This document shows, one piece after another, positions 1 through 6,312 of a stretch of DNA of 6,544 nucleotides. The stretch comes from Sphingomonas sp. (lineage in GTDB: Bacteria > Pseudomonadota > Alphaproteobacteria > Sphingomonadales > Sphingomonadaceae). Position numbers and translations under genes: made by a program. A model generated the notes under the pieces. The model was not told where the DNA came from and ran no database searches. It saw nothing but the letters and a program-made list of their open reading frames with translations. Positions within the stretch are counted from its first letter, which is position 1; the number at the start of each line of letters is the position of its first letter. The stretch lies in assembly GCA_021154945.1 (NCBI GenBank), contig JAJNQF010000314.1, positions 1-6,544 on the forward strand, in the 5' to 3' direction.

Positions 1-129
1 ACTCGCGCCGAAGGCGCTCCGCTTATCTCTCGTTACGGTGTTGTCATCTGTTAGTTCGATCGATTGGGTAAGCACGTGGAGATGTTGATTCTCTTTGCGC
101 CTCCGGGTGCGTTGCCTCCGGAGGGCGGG
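1..129. other. Leader upstream of the recombinase operon; probable zone of the element's left edge
   Basis: No gene is supported here. The first bases hold a small stem-loop (GCGCC at 5-9 and GGCGC at 13-17, GAA loop), and TCGATCGA at 56-63 is a perfect palindrome. I see no convincing sigma-70 promoter: TTGTCA at 41-46 could be a -35 box, but no good -10 follows at the right distance. Because gin operons begin close to one end of the island, the left attachment site is expected in this segment or just before it. That is inferred from the family and is not visible in the sequence. Confidence 0.4.
100..129 (+). promoter_or_regulatory. Shine-Dalgarno of the first recombinase gene inside a 10-bp palindrome
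   Basis: GGAGG at 120-124 lies 5 nt before the ATG at 130, an ideal ribosome binding site, and this decides the start over the TTG at 64 and the ATG at 82. The same bases form the right half of the perfect palindrome CCTCCGGAGG (115-124). A second CCTCC copy lies at 100-104. Either CCTCC copy could pair with the Shine-Dalgarno and hide it, so the leader could limit translation of the operon. The palindrome could equally be an operator. The pairing is visible in the sequence; the regulatory role is inference. Confidence 0.5.
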
Positions 130-1287
130 ATGGTTTCGATCGTGCGGGCGACCGACGGCGTTGAAGGGATTCCAGCCGGGTTTCCCATTTTACTCGACGC
201 GCAGATGTCGATCATCGAGCCGGCTTTCAGCTATTTGCTCGAGCTCGCCACGATCCCCGGCCGTTCGCATGCGACGGAGACGCTGCGGACCTACAGCGAG
301 CACCTGCATGACTGGTTCGACAGCTTGGAGCAGAGCGGCCTCGACTGGCGGCTTGCCGACGAAGGAACGATTGCTGGGTACCGCAACAGGATGCTGGCGG
401 CACCGAGCCCCCATACGGGTCGCCCTTATGCCCGTTCAACCGTGAACGATCGTGTCCGGTCAGTGTGCCGCTTCTATTTGTGGGCGCATCGGCGCGGTCT
501 GATCGACACGCTGCCGTTCGATTATGTCGATGTGTCGCTCCGGTCGTCGCGCCAGGGCATGATGGCGCATCTTGACCACCGTCGGCCTATCATAGCGGCG
601 AATGTCCTGACAATTTCGGAAGCGGAGCGGCTGCCGCGCCCGCTGCGCGTCGATCAGCTCCAGGCTCTGTTCCACCATCTCGATCCGCCCTATGGGCTGA
701 TCGCAGAATGGGCGCTGGCGACCGGAATGCGCCGCAAGGAGTTGTGCGGCCTGAAGCTTCAACAGGTACCGGAGGTTGCCCATCTCGACATCGAGGAAGA
801 TCCGCTGGTCGGCATCCCGCTGACCATCACCAAGGGAGACCGGCCAAGGACCGTCTATCCGCCGTTGCGGCTAATCGACCGAACCCACTGGTACGCCGGA
901 GAGGAGCGCGCCGCGCTCGTGAAGCGATTGCGCGCGGCTCGACCGCGCTATCGGTCGCCGGCGACGCTCTTCCTCAACAGCAAGGGCGATCCCATCACAC
1001 GCGCAAGGCTCTCGGCGGTCTTCGGCGCTGGATTCAGGGCTGCCGGGCTCGCCGGATCAGGGCATTGGCTGCGACACACCTTTGCGATGGCGATGCTTGT
1101 CCGCCTGCAAAAGCAGGCGGCGACAACGCCTGACCTCAACCCGCTCAAGATCGTGCAGGTCCTTCTTGGTCATGCGTCGATCCAGTCGACCGCGATCTAT
1201 CTGCGCTGTGTTGAGCTTCACGCGGACACACTCGCTGAGAGCCTCGCCTATCTGTATGGCGAACTGGTGCCTCATGGCCGTTCGTAA
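130..1287 (+). CDS. ginA: Tyrosine recombinase, first of three (GinA-like)
   Basis: This is a DNA strand-cutting and rejoining enzyme that would act on the element's end sites through a covalent 3'-phosphotyrosine intermediate. Counting from the ATG at 130 (385 residues), the N-terminal SAM-like DNA-binding domain spans roughly residues 25-125 and the catalytic domain roughly 170-370. The full active site is present: R201 (in TGMRRKEL), K235, H312 and R315 (in HWLRHTF), H348 (in LLGH) and the nucleophile Y357. The ATG at 130 is preferred because GGAGG lies 5 nt upstream; an in-frame TTG at 64 would add 22 poorly conserved-looking residues. It opens the operon and overlaps the next gene by 14 bp. 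The length is normal for an ordinary XerC/D-like integrase. Recombinase identity is nearly certain; the GinA assignment rests on gene order. Confidence 0.85.
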   Translation: MVSIVRATDGVEGIPAGFPILLDAQMSIIEPAFSYLLELATIPGRSHATETLRTYSEHLHDWFDSLEQSGLDWRLADEGTIAGYRNRMLAAPSPHTGRPYARSTVNDRVRSVCRFYLWAHRRGLIDTLPFDYVDVSLRSSRQGMMAHLDHRRPIIAANVLTISEAERLPRPLRVDQLQALFHHLDPPYGLIAEWALATGMRRKELCGLKLQQVPEVAHLDIEEDPLVGIPLTITKGDRPRTVYPPLRLIDRTHWYAGEERAALVKRLRAARPRYRSPATLFLNSKGDPITRARLSAVFGAGFRAAGLAGSGHWLRHTFAMAMLVRLQKQAATTPDLNPLKIVQVLLGHASIQSTAIYLRCVELHADTLAESLAYLYGELVPHGRS

Positions 1288-3106
1288 GCGGACCCCGATC
1301 GACCGCCGGTTTGCAACTGAGGCGACGCAGACGGCGGCGGTGGACTCGATAGCGCCGGCTGACACGATCATTTTCGTCGATGCCTGGGGCAACCCCGATC
1401 AGCGGTTCGATTCCGGACAGCTCGCCGGCCTGCCTGTCGATCTGCGTGACCTCCTGGTCGAGGCATTCCGCGCGCATTGCGTCGCTCAGCAATCAGCAAC
1501 ACGCCAGACGACATGGAGGGCGCTCCGACGTTTCACCTGTTTCGTCGTTGACGACGGCATGATCGAGACCGCGAGTGATCTCGATACCGCGGCACTTGGC
1601 CGCTATGTACTCTGGCTGAAGAAGCAAGGGGCATCGCGAGCGCCACGCGGGGCCCACGCTATCGCCTTCGACCTTCTGCGTCCCTTGCTCTTCTGGTGTC
1701 GGCGTAATCGACGCGGGCGCATAGCGCACGACCTGGAGATCCCCTGGAATGCGTTTCCGGGGCGGAGGGCGAGCCAACAGCCTCGGCGACGACTTCCCTC
1801 GAATCAGGTCAAGGCGATCCTGCGGGCCTGCTACGAGGAGATCGACGAGGCCTGGGCCCGGTTTCAGTACGGGCAGGAGGTTATCCGACGCCCCGAGCTA
1901 CCGCCCAAGACCTTGCGCGGCCAGGGGCTCGACCGATGGATATGGCGCATCGGCCGGATCGACGACGGCCTCATGCCCGACACGACTGTCCTCGAGGCGC
2001 ACGGGATCAAGTCCAGCACGCTGGTCCAGTACTGGGGCGGCGCTCGGACCATGGCGCAGTATTTCCATATCACCACCGACACGCTGGTTCCTTTCTTCTT
2101 GGCCATCGCCATCCAGACCGCGGCCAATCCCGAACCGCTGCGCCACATCCGTCGGGATTGCCTTGTGCCGCATCCGCTCGACGAACACCGCGTCATCGTC
2201 GACTGGAACAAGCCCAAAACGGGCGCGCGGCTTCAGAAAGCGCAGCGGCGGTCCTTCGATCGCCGTCGGCGGTATGCCGCACCCAACCTGATCGAGATGA
2301 TGCTGGCGCTGACAGAACCGATCATCGCCACAGCACCGCCAAGCGAGCAAGATCGACTCTTCCTGACGCGCAGCATCCATAAGGAGCATTCGCGCCGATC
2401 GCTTCGCAGCCGCACCGGGGTCATCGAACACACCGTTCTGAGGCGTGCCATCCTCAGATTCATCGAGCGCGCCAACCAACGCATCGACGCGTGGAACACG
2501 GACCATCCGGACCAACTGCGGGAGCCGATCGCAGACTTTGCGCCGGCGTTATTTCGTGGAAGCGTGGCGACTGAGCACTACCGCGCGTCGGGCGGAGACG
2601 TTCTCGTCGCTCAATCGATCCTGAACCATGCCAGCGTCGCAACAACAGAGACCTATCTCAAGAGCGAGGAGACGACCCGCCTCCAGCGCCAGACGATCGC
2701 GCACCTGCAAGAGCAGATGATCAACTGGGTGCTCGGCCCCGAGCGCGACACGCCTCCGCCGGCCTTCGGGAAGCTGCGCGCCACCGCCCCTTTCGGGCAC
2801 GACTGCCTGGCTCCTGTCGCTCCCGGCCGAGACGGCGTCGATCGCCTCTGCCCGCAGTTCGGCGGCTGCCTCGCTTGTCCGGGCCTCGTCGTCCCGATCG
2901 ATGTCGGGCATCTGGCGCGCATCCTCGCCGCTGTCGATCGGCTCGAAGAGGCTCGTAAACGGCTCGATCCGAAGCGCTGGAGCCTTCTCTATGCCCCGTC
3001 GTGGCGCATTCTCACCCAGGACATCCTCCCGGATTTCCCCGCGAACATGCACGAGCCCGCCCGCAAGCTCGCTACCGGCATGCCGCTGCTCCCGGAGTTG
3101 GAATGA
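1274..3106 (+). CDS. ginB: Large tyrosine recombinase, second of three, with altered active site (GinB-like)
   Basis: The protein has 610 residues, well above the 300-400 of a typical integrase. A core-binding region lies near residues 65-150 and the catalytic domain near 170-480. The C-terminal half of the active site is clear: R428 (in FRGSVATEHY), H452 (in ILNHAS) and Y461, with H and Y nine residues apart as in the first recombinase. Where a box I Arg is expected (TGxR), the sequence reads TAANPEPL, with N285. The His normally three residues before R428 is A425. After the catalytic domain come H509, C511, C526, C532 and C535, a likely zinc-binding module. The start ATG at 1274 overlaps the previous gene by 14 bp and has no good ribosome binding site of its own, so translation is probably coupled. 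The open frame continues back to 1082, but that part only shadows the first gene. It is expected to work with the other two recombinases, perhaps as a DNA-binding or regulatory subunit. Confidence 0.8.
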   Translation: MAVRKRTPIDRRFATEATQTAAVDSIAPADTIIFVDAWGNPDQRFDSGQLAGLPVDLRDLLVEAFRAHCVAQQSATRQTTWRALRRFTCFVVDDGMIETASDLDTAALGRYVLWLKKQGASRAPRGAHAIAFDLLRPLLFWCRRNRRGRIAHDLEIPWNAFPGRRASQQPRRRLPSNQVKAILRACYEEIDEAWARFQYGQEVIRRPELPPKTLRGQGLDRWIWRIGRIDDGLMPDTTVLEAHGIKSSTLVQYWGGARTMAQYFHITTDTLVPFFLAIAIQTAANPEPLRHIRRDCLVPHPLDEHRVIVDWNKPKTGARLQKAQRRSFDRRRRYAAPNLIEMMLALTEPIIATAPPSEQDRLFLTRSIHKEHSRRSLRSRTGVIEHTVLRRAILRFIERANQRIDAWNTDHPDQLREPIADFAPALFRGSVATEHYRASGGDVLVAQSILNHASVATTETYLKSEETTRLQRQTIAHLQEQMINWVLGPERDTPPPAFGKLRATAPFGHDCLAPVAPGRDGVDRLCPQFGGCLACPGLVVPIDVGHLARILAAVDRLEEARKRLDPKRWSLLYAPSWRILTQDILPDFPANMHEPARKLATGMPLLPELE

Positions 3107-4995
3107 CTATGCCGGCACAATCAGAGCGGCTCCATCGTTTCGATGCCGCGCAACGCGTTTCGTCACGATCGATCTGGACCGATGCGCAATGGCATTTCGA
3201 CCATACGCGGGCCGATCTGCGTCGTCACCAATTTCGCGTCGATTGGGCATTCGAGCTGCCGGACGGCAGTCGCTTCACCGATCCGCGATGGCATCGGTGG
3301 CTGGAGGATGCCCGCACCTTCCTATGGTCGCTTCGCGTCGATCCTCCTGTCGGTCGCCGGCAAGCTCAGGCCAGATCGCTTGTGACAGTGGCCGTCCAGC
3401 TGCGCTTCCTGATCCGATGGATGGCGGGCCGGGGCATGCACGGGTTCGACGAGTTGGACACCGATACGGCAAAAGAGTTCATGCGATCCGTCACGGAGCG
3501 ACGCGGCCATGCAGGCATGCCGCTCCGACCGGGCACCCGTCAGGCATACGCCAATCTATTGATCGGCCTCTTCCAGCAAAGAGCCAGACTGGCCTGCCCA
3601 CCGAGCGAGCATCCCTTCGCCGATGAGCGCGCTAGCCGGTTCTCCGGCTTCGGCCGCCAGACCATCCAGCGCTTGCCCCACACGCCGGACGACATCGCCG
3701 TTGCGCTCATCTCGGCAGCGATCCGGCTGATCGGGCAACCAGCCGCCGACGTCATCGCGCTGCGCGACCGCGTCGTGCCGTTTCGCAAGGACGATCCTGG
3801 CCCAACGCCTTTCGCCCACCGCCAGGCCGTCCGTGCGCTCGTCTCCTCGTTCCGCTTTTCCACGATCGAGGGCGAGGAGGTCGCCTGGCACCCTCCGTTG
3901 ACCCGCACAAGGGAGTTGCGCCTGCTGATCAACCGGATTCAGGAGGCGTGTTTCGTCACCATCTCCTATCTGGTCGGCGCGCGCGTGTCAGAGATTCTCT
4001 CGCTTCAAGCGAACTGCGTCGAAGAGCGCCCATCCGCCGATGGCGCCGAATCCTTTAGCTATCTCCGCGGGCGGATCTTCAAGACCGCCGGCACTGACGC
4101 CGGAACGCCGCATCTCTGGCCGGCGCCGGCACCCGTCCTGCGCGCCGTCGAGGTCCTGCATCATCTGTCGGAGCCATTTCGCGCTGAGACAGGCCGATCG
4201 GAGCTCTGGCTCTCCCTCGCTGGCAGGGGCGTCGTCGACCGCCGCCCGCCGGAGGTCCCGACCGGCTGGTCTCTCATCATCCGGCTGAACCGGAGGTTCG
4301 CTCCCTTCATCGATCTGCCTTGTCAGGGTGACGGCACGCCCTGGCACCTGACCACGCATCAGGGGCGCAAGACTTTCGCCCGCTTCGTCGGCAAGCGCGA
4401 TCGCACCGGCCTGCACGCTCTCCAGCATCACTTCGGGCATGTGACCCGCATCATGACCGACAGCGCCTATGTCGGTACCGATTTTGATCTGAGCGAGCTC
4501 GTGGACGCACAGACCCTCGAAGAGACGCGCTTCGCTCTCGAGGAGCTGCTCACCGCCTCGCGCCTCGCCGGCAATGGCGGGCGCCGTTTGTCCTCGCGAT
4601 CGCGTTTCCGCGGCCGCACGCGCGACGGCGAGCTCGCCGCCTACATCAATTTCCTGATCGAAGACAGCGGCATGCGGCTCGGCGTCTGCGATTGGGGGTA
4701 TTGCGTCTACCGTGTGGAGACCGCCGCCTGCATGGGCGACAATCGTGGTCCGAACGCGCTCTGGCGCACCCAGAGCACCTGCGCAAGCTGCGCCAACTTC
4801 GCCGTCACCGAGCGTCATCGCCCGGTCTGGCAGGCACGCCTCGACCGCAATCTGGCGTTGATCGCCGATCGACGCCTCGACGATCCAAGCCTCGCGCTCG
4901 CCAACACGCGCATCGCCGAGTGCCAACGCATTCTGTCCGATCTTTCCGCCGCAGGAGAAGGCCATGCCCAAGAGATCCACCGCAAATCCGGATGA
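3103..4995 (+). CDS. ginC: Large tyrosine recombinase, third of three (GinC-like, related to Tn554 TnpB-type proteins)
   Basis: This 630-residue recombinase has a complete catalytic set: R294 (in VGARVSEIL), K327 (in IFKTAG), H419 and R422 (in THQGRKTF), H446 (in FGH) and Y456. Its core-binding region lies near residues 85-165 and the catalytic domain near 270-470. A C-terminal extension carries C529, C534, C543, C560 and C563, the last two as CASC, with H572 nearby; this suggests a zinc-binding DNA-contact module. The start ATG at 3103 overlaps the preceding stop as ATGA, and GGAG at 3094-3097 lies 5 nt upstream, so translation is coupled and also has its own binding site. A second ATG at 3109 is less well spaced. 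Size and layout resemble Tn554 TnpB as well as GinC. It is probably a fully active recombinase working with the other two. Confidence 0.82.
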   Translation: MTMPAQSERLHRFDAAQRVSSRSIWTDAQWHFDHTRADLRRHQFRVDWAFELPDGSRFTDPRWHRWLEDARTFLWSLRVDPPVGRRQAQARSLVTVAVQLRFLIRWMAGRGMHGFDELDTDTAKEFMRSVTERRGHAGMPLRPGTRQAYANLLIGLFQQRARLACPPSEHPFADERASRFSGFGRQTIQRLPHTPDDIAVALISAAIRLIGQPAADVIALRDRVVPFRKDDPGPTPFAHRQAVRALVSSFRFSTIEGEEVAWHPPLTRTRELRLLINRIQEACFVTISYLVGARVSEILSLQANCVEERPSADGAESFSYLRGRIFKTAGTDAGTPHLWPAPAPVLRAVEVLHHLSEPFRAETGRSELWLSLAGRGVVDRRPPEVPTGWSLIIRLNRRFAPFIDLPCQGDGTPWHLTTHQGRKTFARFVGKRDRTGLHALQHHFGHVTRIMTDSAYVGTDFDLSELVDAQTLEETRFALEELLTASRLAGNGGRRLSSRSRFRGRTRDGELAAYINFLIEDSGMRLGVCDWGYCVYRVETAACMGDNRGPNALWRTQSTCASCANFAVTERHRPVWQARLDRNLALIADRRLDDPSLALANTRIAECQRILSDLSAAGEGHAQEIHRKSG

Positions 4996-5425
4996 TCGGC
5001 GCATAAAGGCCACGGCGGAGAAGCTGCGCGCGGCGCTCGATCGATTGACGAATGGATCCTCAGAACAACCCGCCGCTTCGATCCGACGTTTGACCGTCGC
5101 TGCGCTCGCGCGCGAGGCGGGCGTCGGCCGCAACGCCATCTACGCCAATCACCGTGACATCCTCGACGCCCTCATCCGAGCCCGCCGACGGCAAAGCGTA
5201 CCTGATCGGATCACCACCATGGGCGACACACTCGTCGAACAGCGTGGTGTAATCGACAACATGCAGCAGCAGATCCGGCAGATCGTCACTGAGAATGCCG
5301 GCCTCCTCCAACGCGCCATCGAGGCGGAACGCCGTGCCGAGAGGGCCGAGCGCCGCAGCGCCCACTTGACCAAGGAGATCGTTGTCCTGCGCGGTCCCGC
5401 AGTGCTGCGAACGTCGAGCGAATGA
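4964..5425 (+). CDS. ginD: Small HTH/coiled-coil accessory recombination protein (GinD-like, TnpC-type)
   Basis: The product has 153 residues. A helix-turn-helix covers about residues 43-67 (VAALAREAGVGRNAIYANH), in the style of a TetR or DUF6262 DNA-binding head. It is followed by a charged, heptad-like helix from about 84 to 142 that should form a coiled coil and mediate dimerisation. No ligand-binding domain follows, so it is not an ordinary TetR repressor. TnpC of Tn554 and GinD of GInts have this size, place and build; GinD is reported as required for integration and excision. It begins at ATG 4964 with AGGAG at 4953-4957 (6-nt spacing) and overlaps the third recombinase gene by 32 bp in another frame. 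A role in directing the recombinases or bending the end sites is plausible, and autoregulation of the operon is possible but not shown. Confidence 0.7.
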   Translation: MPKRSTANPDDRRIKATAEKLRAALDRLTNGSSEQPAASIRRLTVAALAREAGVGRNAIYANHRDILDALIRARRRQSVPDRITTMGDTLVEQRGVIDNMQQQIRQIVTENAGLLQRAIEAERRAERAERRSAHLTKEIVVLRGPAVLRTSSE

Positions 5426-5585
5426 CCTCGTGCGTCGCGGGTGCCGTTCTCGTCGCGGCGGATTCACGAGCATTACCTTGGATCCGCTCCGAAGCGGCGG
5501 TATCACGGCGCCATCTGCACGAACAATCGAGCCTTCTCCGTTGGATCGGGGTCGCGGGATCAACCCGCCGTACCTTCGATCGCGC

Positions 5586-5624
5586 TACTGTTGCCGCGGT
5601 GATGTCGCCGTCGCGGCGGTAGTG
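5586..5624. repeat. Imperfect inverted repeat, about 160 bp after the recombinase operon
   Basis: GCCGCG at 5593-5598 pairs with CGCGGC at 5612-5617. Pairing can extend outward to 5586 and 5624 using TAC/GTA-type pairs and four G-T wobbles, giving about 13 bp around a 13-nt loop. No T tract follows, so it is not a standard intrinsic terminator. It could slow RNA decay or help end the operon transcript, or it could be chance in GC-rich DNA. Confidence 0.3.
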
Positions 5625-5765
5625 AGGGCCTTTGAGCAATGCTCTCCTGTTGGGTTGCTTAGCCCACGTCCATACCGGCCTTTTTCTGGGGGATCACGCG
5701 CCACAATACGCTCGCTGCGCTCGCCGACCTTTACCCGCAATGGCTCGTTCGCGATCTTCTTCCCC

Positions 5766-5795
5766 TGCCGCCAAGCGGCGGCATTCCTCGCGAGG
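5766..5795. repeat. Hairpin plus perfect 10-bp palindrome upstream of the DUF736 gene
   Basis: TGCCGCC (5766-5772) and GGCGGCA (5777-5783) form a perfect 7-bp stem with a 4-nt loop. Two bases later CCTCGCGAGG (5786-5795) is a perfect palindrome. Both lie about 135-165 bp before the DUF736 start, in a place suited to an operator or a long leader. The function is unknown. Confidence 0.4.
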
Positions 5796-5929
5796 CAACA
5801 AGATCGCTCAGCCCGCCATCCTCCGCTGACGCTGCGGGCCAGAGGCTGCAGGTCGGTCGTTGCGGCGCTCAAAGATCGCCATCAAGGCCGCGATGGTCGC
5901 GGGCTTGGAAACAGCAACAGGAGATCACT

Positions 5930-6229
5930 ATGGCTCAGATTGGCACCTTCACCCGCGCCGAAGACGGCTCATACACCGGCACCATCAAGACGCTCTCGCT
6001 CAATTTCAAGGCGCGCTTCCTTCCGGCCGAACCCTCTGAGAACGAGAAGGCTCCGAACTTGCGCGTGGTGGTCGGTAATGTCGAGATAGGTGCCGCGTGG
6101 CAGCGGACCTCCAAGGACAACAACACCGTCTACCACTCGGTCAAGCTCGACGACCCGTCCTTCCCGGCGCCGATCTACGCCAACCTCGTCGCGGTCGATG
6201 ACGGCTACGCATTGGTCTGGTCGCGCTGA
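5930..6229 (+). CDS. DUF736 family protein
   Basis: This 99-residue protein belongs to DUF736, a small soluble family common on alphaproteobacterial plasmids and integrative elements, with no established biochemical role. Family features visible are the N-terminal IGTF (4-7), GTIKTLSLN (17-25), a central VGNVEIGAAW (48-57), KLDDPSFPAPIYANL (72-86) and a terminal VWSR. It is full length, with no signal peptide or membrane segment. The start ATG at 5930 has AGGAG at 5919-5923 with 6-nt spacing. It stands 504 bp after the recombinase operon, so it probably has its own promoter. A second, damaged family member follows. It could be island cargo or part of a host mobile element into which the island inserted. 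Confidence 0.88.
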   Translation: MAQIGTFTRAEDGSYTGTIKTLSLNFKARFLPAEPSENEKAPNLRVVVGNVEIGAAWQRTSKDNNTVYHSVKLDDPSFPAPIYANLVAVDDGYALVWSR

Positions 6230-6241
6230 TGCGGCCACCGC

Positions 6242-6280
6242 TCGGATGCGGCGCCCCATCTCGGGGCGTCGCAAATCCGA
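6242..6280 (+). terminator. Long GC-rich stem-loop after the DUF736 gene, possible terminator
   Basis: Bases 6242-6257 pair with 6263-6280: TCGGAT with ATCCGA at the base, then GCGGCGCCCC with GGGGCGTCGC, giving a 16-bp stem with one G-T pair, a two-base AA bulge (6273-6274) and a 5-nt ATCTC loop. It begins 13 bp after the DUF736 stop. No T run follows, so classical intrinsic termination is doubtful. A transcript-stabilising or attenuating element between the two DUF736 genes is the other option. Confidence 0.45.
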
Positions 6281-6284
6281 CAAC

Positions 6285-6305
6285 AGGACACTGTAGAAGT
6301 GTCCT
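6285..6305. repeat. Perfect 8-bp inverted repeat with 5-nt loop
   Basis: AGGACACT (6285-6292) and AGTGTCCT (6298-6305) are exact reverse complements around GTAGA. It follows the larger stem-loop by four bases and lies immediately before the degraded start region of the second DUF736 gene. It may be a second RNA hairpin, a protein-binding site, or a footprint of whatever damaged the following gene. Confidence 0.5.
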
Positions 6306-6312
6306 TCAGAAA

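Larger units (their letters stand above)
130..5425 (+). mobile_element. Recombination operon of a GInt-type integrative island (ginABCD-like)
   Basis: Four co-directional genes lie end to end with overlaps of 14, 4 and 32 bp: three tyrosine recombinases of increasing size and a small helix-turn-helix/coiled-coil protein. Three recombinases plus a small fourth protein is the signature of GInts, whose gin operon occupies one end of the island and whose four products are all reported as essential for site-specific integration and excision. RIT elements (recombinases in trio) also have three tandem tyrosine recombinases, but to my knowledge lack this fourth gene and have smaller second and third members. 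Tn554-type transposons encode TnpA, TnpB and TnpC, that is, two recombinases and a small protein. The coordinates given cover the operon only. The island's edges, its flanking imperfect repeats and its AT-rich far end are not identified here. Confidence 0.72.
5426..5929. other. 504-bp stretch without a supportable gene, rich in inverted repeats
   Basis: I see no reading frame here with both a credible start and a recognisable product. A 66-codon frame at 5422-5622 overlaps the end of the preceding gene and lacks a ribosome binding site. Small hairpins occur, for example CCGCT/AGCGG at 5484-5497, 58 bp after the recombinase operon, along with the two larger structures listed separately. A run of five T at 5681-5685 follows only weak pairing. 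The segment is not AT-rich, so it does not look like the AT-rich far end described for GInts. It probably holds the end of the operon transcript and the promoter of the DUF736 gene. Confidence 0.5.

Noticed and set aside
64..129. TTG at 64 or ATG at 82 as the start of the first recombinase
   Set aside because: Neither has a good ribosome binding site, whereas the ATG at 130 has GGAGG 5 nt upstream and gives a normal-length integrase.
1082..1273. Upstream extension of the second recombinase to 1082
   Set aside because: The extra 64 codons only shadow the catalytic domain of the first recombinase in another frame.
56..5047. Direct repeat TCGATCGATTG at 56-66 and 5037-5047 as a possible attachment-site pair
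   Set aside because: The second copy is inside the fourth gene and would cut the essential operon. The motif is short and made of GATC/CGAT steps common in this DNA.
3988..5139. A 383-codon open frame on the minus strand across the third recombinase gene
   Set aside because: It lies wholly opposite strongly motif-bearing coding sequence. Long antisense frames are expected in GC-rich DNA, and its translation shows no recognisable family.
5681..5685. T run at 5681-5685 as an intrinsic terminator
   Set aside because: The bases before it pair only weakly, with no stable GC-rich stem directly adjacent.
5585..5872. Minus-strand 95-codon frame in the gap upstream of DUF736
   Set aside because: It begins only at a TTG, has no clear ribosome binding site, and shows no domain I can recognise. 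It may reflect conserved non-coding DNA.
5382..6089. Plus-strand 235-codon frame spanning the gap
   Set aside because: It starts inside the fourth gene and ends inside DUF736 in the wrong frame. Its Arg/Ser/Pro-rich translation is typical of a shadow frame.
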